From Chloroflexota bacterium (lineage in GTDB: Bacteria > Chloroflexota > Anaerolineae > B4-G1): a stretch of DNA of 12,219 nt. Made by a program: the position numbers and the translations under genes. Position 1 is the stretch's first letter. Each line of letters begins with the position of its first letter. This document shows positions 7,640-12,219 of this stretch, piece after piece. The stretch spans positions 1-12,219 of the forward strand of contig JAAEPW010001096.1 in NCBI GenBank assembly GCA_024232355.1. Reading direction: 5' to 3'. The notes beneath the pieces are model-generated. The model did no database searches and was not told where the DNA came from. It saw only the letters and a list, made by a program, of their open reading frames with translations.

Positions 7640-7668
7640 ACTGTACTTTGACTGTCCCCAAGTACAGT
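7640..7668. promoter_or_regulatory. ACTGTACTT inverted half sites upstream of the small receiver-like gene
   Basis: ACTGTACTT (7640-7648) and AAGTACAGT (7660-7668) form a perfect 9-bp inverted repeat around 11 bases. A further copy of the half site lies at 7618. A separate 6-bp hairpin, CTATGC/GCATAG, is at 7690-7707. All lie 60-150 bases before the start at 7768, where an operator would be expected. An operator role is inference; these could equally be parts of a repeat. Confidence 0.4.
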
Positions 7669-7767
7669 AGACGCCGCGACGTTTTTCCACTATGCTGTTA
7701 AGCATAGGGCAAAATTCAACATCCCATACATTCAAACCGGCCAAGTGACCAATCAAAGCAGCGAACT

Positions 7768-8112
7768 ATGGTCAACAAATGCGAAAAGCGCATCGTTACC
7801 TGCACCACGTCAGCCTGGCTGACGGGTATCGTGGACAGCTTGCAGGCTACACCAGACCTGACCGTGCTGCAAATCCTACCCCAGGAGATGAGCGCTGTGC
7901 AGGTGAATGCCCTGTCGCCGGACGCCGTGATCATGGAATGCGGGATAGGGCGGACAAAAGTGATCGACGCAATATCATCCAATACTCCCGTGATCGAAAT
8001 CGACGCGGCTCGCAGCGAACTGACCATCCGGGTCACCAACAAGGTGTCGGCCACCAGCGTGGCCGACCTGGTGCGCGTGATCGAAAAAGTCACAAAACAA
8101 GAGATCGAGTAG
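7768..8112 (+). CDS. Small receiver-like protein without phosphorylation Asp (pseudo-receiver)
   Basis: The product has 114 residues and no signal peptide or membrane segment. By eye it follows the receiver pattern of its neighbour at 8298. K-R-I-V-T-C-T matches the first strand but lacks the acidic pair. S-P-D-A-V-I-M-E-C matches the P-D-I-V-L-M-D of strand 3, with Glu57 in place of the phosphorylated Asp. V-T-N-K-V-S-A-T-S aligns its Lys92 with the conserved Lys, and the end D-L-V-R-V-I-E-K-V resembles the last helix. It is shorter than a normal receiver because the middle is reduced. If the alignment holds, the protein would be locked in an active-like state or act by binding a partner. 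The start has no strong ribosome binding site, and I know no named family. The gene is a separate unit, since a strong terminator follows it. Confidence 0.65.
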   Translation: MVNKCEKRIVTCTTSAWLTGIVDSLQATPDLTVLQILPQEMSAVQVNALSPDAVIMECGIGRTKVIDAISSNTPVIEIDAARSELTIRVTNKVSATSVADLVRVIEKVTKQEIE

Positions 8113-8154
8113 GGTGTGAGTTTATCGTGAATTATTGATCATTTCAATCTCTAC

Positions 8155-8189
8155 AGGTTTTTCTGTTTCCTCCTTTTTGAGAAAAACCT
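8155..8189 (+). other. Hairpin between the small gene and its terminator
   Basis: AGGTTTTTC (8155-8163) pairs with GAAAAACCT (8181-8189) around a pyrimidine-rich loop of 17 bases. It directly precedes the terminator at 8196 and may protect the transcript end or be a decayed second terminator. Confidence 0.5.
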
Positions 8190-8195
8190 TTCTTG

Positions 8196-8245
8196 CCATC
8201 AACGGGGAGAGGAATAGCTCTTCCCGTTGATGGGGTATTATTTTT
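8196..8245 (+). terminator. Strong intrinsic terminator
   Basis: CCATCAACGGGGAGAG (8196-8211) pairs with CTCTTCCCGTTGATGG (8218-8233) with one G-T wobble and a 6-base loop, followed by GGTATTATTTTT. It closes the transcript of the 7768-8112 gene, so the regulator at 8298 should have its own promoter. Confidence 0.88.
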
Positions 8246-8287
8246 GATCATTTGTTAAAAATGCACAACTGTAGAGCGCAGGCCGAG

Positions 8288-8292
8288 TGAGG
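8288..8292 (+). promoter_or_regulatory. Ribosome binding site supporting a GTG start
   Basis: TGAGG lies 5 bases before GTG at 8298. The ATG at 8296 is in another frame. The GTG start puts the conserved R-I-L-I-A-D strand at residues 5-10, as usual for this family. Confidence 0.65.
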
Positions 8293-8297
8293 TAAAT

Positions 8298-8975
8298 GTG
8301 CCATCCATTCGAATATTGATCGCTGATGAACATGTCATTTTTTGTCGCGGACTGCGCCACGCTTGCGAGAATGAGGGCGGTTTTGAGGTGCTGGCAGAGG
8401 CCAGGGACGGGCGCAGTCTCGTAGAGATGGCCCGCCGTTTGCGGCCGGACATTGTCTTGATGGACGCCCACCTGCCGCTCATGGACGGCACGCAGGTCAT
8501 TCGGACCATCACCAAACAAGATCCCAACCTGGGCGTGATTGTGCTGTGCCGCAAAGATGCGTGTATGTTTGAACGAGCGATTCGGGCAGGCACGCGCGGC
8601 TATTTGCTCAAAGATGTGAACGAACGGGTCTTGATCCGGGCGATTCGGGCCGTCCATCGCGGCGAGGTCGTGATCGACCCTTATGCGACCGCCAAGATGC
8701 TCAACATGTTGCGCGGCACGCACCGGAACGGCAATACGCCCCAGGCAAATCGCCCGGGGCGGACAGACCCGTTATCCGATAGAGAGATGGAGGTTTTGCG
8801 CCTGGTGGCCCAAGGTCTGGACAATCAGGCCATTGCAGGCCAATTGCACGTGATGCAGAAAACAGTGTCCAATTACCTGAGCAGCCTGTATCGCAAACTC
8901 GACGTCAACAACCGCACCCAGGCGGCCCTGCACGCCTTGCGCCAGGGCTGGGCCACACTCGACGCCGGTATATAG
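8298..8975 (+). CDS. NarL/FixJ-family response regulator
   Basis: The product has 225 residues, the normal length for the family. The receiver (about 5-120) has Asp10-Glu11 in the acidic pocket, phosphorylated Asp56 (DIVLMDAHLP) and Lys105 (GYLLKD). The LuxR-type helix-turn-helix (about 155-215) reads LSDREMEVLRLVAQG ... KTVSNYLSSLYRKLDV ... RTQAALHAL. It should act as a phosphorylation-controlled transcription factor in the cytoplasm. Two details are unusual: Glu11 replaces the second Asp of the common D-D pair, and Cys84 occupies the place of the conserved Ser/Thr at the end of strand 4 (VIVLCRK). No cognate kinase is adjacent in the same unit; the kinase-like proteins at 420-6693 are possible partners. 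A terminator lies upstream, so it is transcribed separately. Confidence 0.92.
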   Translation: MPSIRILIADEHVIFCRGLRHACENEGGFEVLAEARDGRSLVEMARRLRPDIVLMDAHLPLMDGTQVIRTITKQDPNLGVIVLCRKDACMFERAIRAGTRGYLLKDVNERVLIRAIRAVHRGEVVIDPYATAKMLNMLRGTHRNGNTPQANRPGRTDPLSDREMEVLRLVAQGLDNQAIAGQLHVMQKTVSNYLSSLYRKLDVNNRTQAALHALRQGWATLDAGI

Positions 8976-9054
8976 ATACAGCCAACTATTGGTGCGGGGC
9001 ATCCATAAAATCTTGCCACCAGCATCGCCGATTTGACAAGTTATTAAGGCTTTT

Positions 9055-9088
9055 TGGGATTTCGCAGGATTGCTGTGGCGAAATCCCA
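9055..9088. terminator. Hairpin after the NarL-type gene, possible terminator
   Basis: TGGGATTTCGC (9055-9065) pairs perfectly with GCGAAATCCCA (9078-9088) around 12 bases. It lies 80 bases after the stop codon. A T-run precedes it rather than follows it, so its role as a + strand terminator is doubtful. Confidence 0.4.
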
Positions 9089-9107
9089 GAGACTCGTTAT
9101 TAACCAT

Positions 9108-9266
9108 TTATACTGAACGCAAATAAAGTGGGTGAATTTGGATTCGAGGCTTTGGCCGGGTTTGGGCCAGTTCTGCCACGTTTAACCCGGCTAGAGCCTT
9201 TATTCCGGCTCTTTTGCGAGGTTTGAGACTGGGGCAATTCGCTGATTTGGTTTGCGTTCAGTATAA
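9108..9266. mobile_element. MITE with 16-bp terminal inverted repeats
   Basis: TTATACTGAACGCAAA (9108-9123) and TTTGCGTTCAGTATAA (9251-9266) are perfect reverse complements at the ends of a 159-bp non-coding segment. The inside is also palindromic: GCCGGGTT (9155-9162) pairs with 9184-9191, and AGGCT (9147-9151) with 9195-9199. If the mobile ends are TACTGAACGC...GCGTTCAGTA, the flanking bases are TA on both sides, as in IS630/Tc1-mariner insertions. No transposase is present, so it would need one supplied from elsewhere. Its right end touches the first leader repeat exactly. Confidence 0.8.
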
Positions 9267-9342
9267 CACAAAGAACACAACGTGCGCCAAACAACTAGAT
9301 AGCACGAGAAAAGCTCTGCTATTTTTCAAGGAGGTAATCGCT
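9267..9342 (+). ncRNA. Structured leader element, copy 1
   Basis: This 76-base copy can form stem A (CGTGC 9281-9285 with GCACG 9302-9306, 16-base loop) or a competing stem B (ATAGCA-c-GAG 9299-9308 with CTCTGCTAT 9314-9322). Stem B is followed by TTTTT, like a weak terminator. Stems A and B share 9302-9306 and cannot coexist. AAGGAGGT, a full match to the ribosomal anti-Shine-Dalgarno, follows at 9328-9335, but no start codon or gene comes after it. The structure and its switching are inferred from sequence pairing. Confidence 0.5.
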
Positions 9343-9363
9343 ACTAGCTCGTAAATCAACTAG

Positions 9364-9439
9364 CACAAAGAACACAACATGCGCCAAACAACTAGATAGC
9401 ATGAGAAAAGCTCTGCTATTTTTCAAGGAGGTAATCGCT
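9364..9439 (+). ncRNA. Structured leader element, copy 2
   Basis: This copy is identical to 9267-9342 except for A at 9379 (G in copy 1) and T at 9402 (C in copy 1). These two positions are partners in stem A, so the stem is kept as CATGC/GCATG. In stem B position 9402 is a bulge, so that stem also survives. The T-run (9419-9423) and AAGGAGGT (9425-9432) are unchanged. It ends 85 bases before the start of the secreted-protein gene, in its probable 5' leader. Confidence 0.5.
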
Positions 9440-9506
9440 CTAGCACATAAATATAAAAAACCAACTAGAACTCGCAACGTGAAACTTTGACACAAAAACT
9501 TGATCT

Positions 9507-9514
9507 AAAAGGAG
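9507..9514 (+). promoter_or_regulatory. Ribosome binding site of the secreted-protein gene
   Basis: AAAAGGAG lies 10 bases before the ATG at 9525, which begins a clear signal peptide. Confidence 0.8.
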
Positions 9515-9524
9515 AAACACTACT

Positions 9525-12219
9525 ATGAGTACCAAATCTATGCATAAATTGATTTCCGTGATCGTTTTGATCACCCTGCTCGCCGCCGCCCTGCCCGTAC
9601 CGGCAATGGCAGCAGAGCAACCGGGCGATGTCGTACCTTACGAACTCGCCCCCGCCGAGGCTAAACAACATGTCCTGGCCTCGAAAACCCCGCAGACTCG
9701 AACTAGAGAGCCACTCGCCCCCCATGCAACTTCCGACCTGGTCAGTATAGATTGGTACGCCGATACCTCACCAGACGGCCAAGGCGCCGGGCGGCTGGAC
9801 GGCGTCCTCGTCACCTTTACCTCGACCGACGGCACGGTCAATGGCGGCGAGCTAGCAATGAGCGCAGATTGGGCAACGCTCGCCTCCACCGATGGCGTCC
9901 CCGGCATTGATAGCCCGCGCATCGTGGATGAGGGCATCGCGCTGGATTGGAACGCAGGAGCAGCCGGCACGGCGAAGATAAGTTTTGGCGCAGCCACTGT
10001 GACCGACCCCATTTTGCTGTTCGGTAGCACCGATGACCCCATCCAAACCTTCGACTTTGATGACGGCCTCAGCCTCACGCTCCTGGATCAAAATCCCACC
10101 GGGACAACCATTCTGGCGGGTAACGTTATCTCGACGTCCGGCGGTCATACCAACGCAGCCAGCGACGGCTTTGCCGTGCAAATACAAGGTACCTTCTCGG
10201 AAATCAGCTTTGCCACGAATACCAACCTTGCCGCTGCACAAAGCGTCATGGTCACCGTTGCGGCAGAAGCGCAAAACATTCGCCGCCCCACGCCTTCTTC
10301 CCCCGCGCTCGTGATGCCCAACTTTGTCAGCGCGGCAGCGGATTACAATGACACCGGCACGTATACCTCCACATTTGCGATTCCCGCAGGTGCAAAGTAC
10401 GCGCAATTCTCCAACTATACCTTTCCCATTGACACTGACACGAGCGGCGGCATCGAAGAAGACTGGTACGCGACGACGGCCTTTGCCGACCTGGCAGCCG
10501 CCGAGGTCTCTGGCGTAGCCGCCATGTGGCGGGCCGACGTAGACGCTTGGGAAGTAGAGTACGCTTTTCAGGGCACCCCCTTTGGCACCAACACCATGGA
10601 CAGCCCCAACTTTGAGGGTGACACGAACCCTCGCCATATCAATTACAACGTGACGGCCAGCGGCGGCAACTTTATGATTGCCGAAGAATCTACGCTGGCC
10701 GACCTACGGGGCACGTACCTGACCGAGTTCTACGACACGGACGAAAGTATGACGCTCTTGGCCTCTGACCAGATCTTTTTCTACGCCAACATGAGCCAGG
10801 GCCAGCAAGAGATCCCCGTCGATACGGATGTCATCATCATCGACGCCTACTTTGGCCCTTACAACGCCAGTTCAGATCAGAACCAGGAGGAGAACTTTGC
10901 CACCGGGCGATTGATCATTGATCTGGGTGACAATAGCGTCGTGGGCCGCTTGGCCAGCATTGATAGTAGGACGGATGACGCCCTCTTCAACTATGGCTTT
11001 ACGCGCACGAACGTTGACAGTGTCGCGCCGGGCGGCTTGACGACTTCGGCAGACCCCTCACTCTCCCGTACCGGCGATTATACGCTTACATCCTCGGCCA
11101 ACTGGCTCTACGATCCCGACATCTATGTGACGGACGAGACGACGCTGACCATCGACCACGCGCCGGTCGGCTCCACCAGCACCTTTACCGACACCAACGC
11201 CGGCAGCTACTTTATCCAATACTTTGACCGCCAGGAAACGCCTTCGCCCAACGTCTTTCTCGGCGCGACGGCCAATGCTACCGGCTCCGGCGCGCACTTG
11301 GGTATCGGCACCATCGGCACCGCGGCCTACGGCTATGTCACCACCATGGGGCACAACAGTGGACCAGGAGATCCTTTTGATGATGATAAATATTTCTCCT
11401 ACAGCTTGCTGGATATGGAGCACGGCATCAGTTCCGGGCATTACACCCGCATTCAGGGATGGCAAACCATCGGCTCGCAGTATCGGGATGGCAAGGCGTG
11501 GCACGATATCCCCCTCAGCACCGCCATCAATGGCTACACCACCACCGACGAGATCCTACGCACCTATGCCCTGAGCTTGGATTATGCCGCGAATGAGATA
11601 ACTTTTGATTCCGACAACTTTGTAAGATGGGGCATCGATAAAGCGGCCGTCGCCTTCTGGTTCGGCCCGCCGCCCACCTGCCCCGGCGATGTCTGTGACG
11701 ACCTGGCGCTGTGGCTCCGCGCGGATGTAGGCACGGATACTACTGTTGACGGTACCGACATCAGTGCCTGGCAAGATCAAAGCGCGCTAGGCAACAACGC
11801 CAACCCCGGTGGTACGGTCAAATTGCCCGATTACTACGCCGATCAGATCAACGGCAACCCCATCGCCCGCTTTGACGGCAACCACGACCACATGGATTTC
11901 TACTCTCAACTGGGCCTTGGCGGCAATGATCCTTTCGCCATCTACAGCGTCTTTAAGATTCCCGACAGCAGCAACTACCGCACCATCATTGGGCCCGGTA
12001 CTGATGCCAACCACAACAATGGCTTCCAATATCGTGTCAGCGGCACGGGCATGGAACTGGTGAAAGAGCAAGATCGCCTGATTCTCAGCGGCAACGGCAT
12101 CGTGGATAACGATATCCCGCAACTCACCAGCCTGAACCATGCCAGTGGTAGTTTTATCATGTACCTGGCTGGCGGTGACGATGGTTCCGCCACGGACTCG
12201 CCAAACTTTCAGATTAGCC
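9525..12219 (+). CDS. Large secreted protein with concanavalin/LamG-like module (3' end outside window)
   Basis: The frame is open from ATG 9525 to the window edge, giving 898 complete codons with no stop, so the gene continues outside. Residues 1-29 are a signal peptide (KLISVIVLITLLAAALPVPA, then M-A). Residues 30-715 are rich in Thr, Ser, Asp, Gly and aromatic residues, apparently beta-rich and free of cysteine; I recognise no family there. A Pro-rich joint and C719-P-G-D-V-C724 lead into a module from about 726 (LALWLRADVGT ... ISAWQDQS ... NPIARFDG ... MDFYS). This pattern is typical of laminin-G/concanavalin-like domains in large surface or secreted proteins, often glycan- or adhesion-related. 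No membrane anchor or sorting signal is visible because the C-terminus is missing. The duplicated leader lies upstream and may control it. Substrate and role are unknown. Confidence 0.85.
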   Translation, partial: MSTKSMHKLISVIVLITLLAAALPVPAMAAEQPGDVVPYELAPAEAKQHVLASKTPQTRTREPLAPHATSDLVSIDWYADTSPDGQGAGRLDGVLVTFTSTDGTVNGGELAMSADWATLASTDGVPGIDSPRIVDEGIALDWNAGAAGTAKISFGAATVTDPILLFGSTDDPIQTFDFDDGLSLTLLDQNPTGTTILAGNVISTSGGHTNAASDGFAVQIQGTFSEISFATNTNLAAAQSVMVTVAAEAQNIRRPTPSSPALVMPNFVSAAADYNDTGTYTSTFAIPAGAKYAQFSNYTFPIDTDTSGGIEEDWYATTAFADLAAAEVSGVAAMWRADVDAWEVEYAFQGTPFGTNTMDSPNFEGDTNPRHINYNVTASGGNFMIAEESTLADLRGTYLTEFYDTDESMTLLASDQIFFYANMSQGQQEIPVDTDVIIIDAYFGPYNASSDQNQEENFATGRLIIDLGDNSVVGRLASIDSRTDDALFNYGFTRTNVDSVAPGGLTTSADPSLSRTGDYTLTSSANWLYDPDIYVTDETTLTIDHAPVGSTSTFTDTNAGSYFIQYFDRQETPSPNVFLGATANATGSGAHLGIGTIGTAAYGYVTTMGHNSGPGDPFDDDKYFSYSLLDMEHGISSGHYTRIQGWQTIGSQYRDGKAWHDIPLSTAINGYTTTDEILRTYALSLDYAANEITFDSDNFVRWGIDKAAVAFWFGPPPTCPGDVCDDLALWLRADVGTDTTVDGTDISAWQDQSALGNNANPGGTVKLPDYYADQINGNPIARFDGNHDHMDFYSQLGLGGNDPFAIYSVFKIPDSSNYRTIIGPGTDANHNNGFQYRVSGTGMELVKEQDRLILSGNGIVDNDIPQLTSLNHASGSFIMYLAGGDDGSATDSPNFQIS

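Larger units (their letters stand above)
6694..7767. other. Gene-free region filled with palindromic and tandem repeats
   Basis: I see no credible gene here on either strand. Short open frames exist (for example 6788-7042 and 7438-7701), but they run through hairpins and tandem repeats and lack family resemblance. The stretch holds a perfect hairpin, several imperfect palindromes, a triple 19-bp repeat, a REP-like element and a group of GTACAGT-type half sites, each listed separately. It looks like a landing zone for small repeats between two signalling units. Confidence 0.8.
8976..9524. other. Gene-free region with hairpin, MITE and duplicated leader
   Basis: I see no credible gene in this stretch. 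It contains the 9055-9088 hairpin, the 9108-9266 mobile element and the two 76-bp leader copies (9267-9342, 9364-9439), followed by about 68 bases of A-rich sequence up to the ribosome binding site of the secreted-protein gene. CTAG, normally rare in bacteria, occurs six times between 9295 and 9470. Confidence 0.75.

Noticed and set aside
7438..7756. Open frames on both strands over the REP-like element
   Set aside because: Translated palindromes of this type are known to give false proteins; nothing outside the repeat supports a gene.
9487..9492. TTGACA as a -35 box for the secreted-protein gene
   Set aside because: No -10 sequence lies at the right distance, and the position would place the start of transcription at or after the ribosome binding site.

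Overview
The window looks like chromosome of a GC-moderate bacterium with large signalling proteins and many short palindromic repeats. The protein style (two-component-propeller hybrid kinase, a receiver-kinase-receiver-LuxR fusion, NarL-type regulators, long secreted Thr/Asp/Gly-rich proteins) fits a filamentous Chloroflexota (Anaerolineae-like) organism. That placement is an inference from style, not from a marker gene. All credible genes are on the + strand.

Layout. Positions 1-191 hold nothing recognisable. Positions 192-414 are the frameshifted remnant of a response regulator or hybrid kinase. Positions 420-4841 encode a 1473-residue exported sensor: signal peptide, 14 propeller repeats, Y_Y_Y domain, one membrane segment, PAS, histidine kinase, receiver. 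It overlaps by 8 bases with 4834-6693, a 619-residue protein that joins receiver, NarX-type kinase, second receiver and LuxR-type DNA-binding domain. Together they look like a translationally coupled sensory operon, ended by a 16-bp perfect hairpin. Positions 6694-7767 are gene-free and packed with palindromes, tandem repeats and MITE/REP-like elements.

A 114-residue protein (7768-8112) reads as a receiver-like domain with Glu where the phosphorylated Asp should be. A strong intrinsic terminator separates it from a NarL-family regulator (8298-8975). A second gene-free stretch (8976-9524) holds a hairpin, a 159-bp MITE with 16-bp terminal inverted repeats, and then two copies of a 76-bp leader sequence. 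The leader copies differ at only two positions, and those two positions are partners in the same stem (G-C in one, A-T in the other). Each copy can also form a competing hairpin followed by a T-run. This is the best candidate in the window for an undescribed element: a tandem structured RNA or attenuator.

Downstream of it, 9525 to the window end is the start of a large secreted protein with a signal peptide and a concanavalin/laminin-G-like module. A reasonable but unproven reading is that extracellular ligands sensed by the propeller kinase, and the receiver proteins beside it, tune surface or secreted proteins, with the leader adding RNA-level control.
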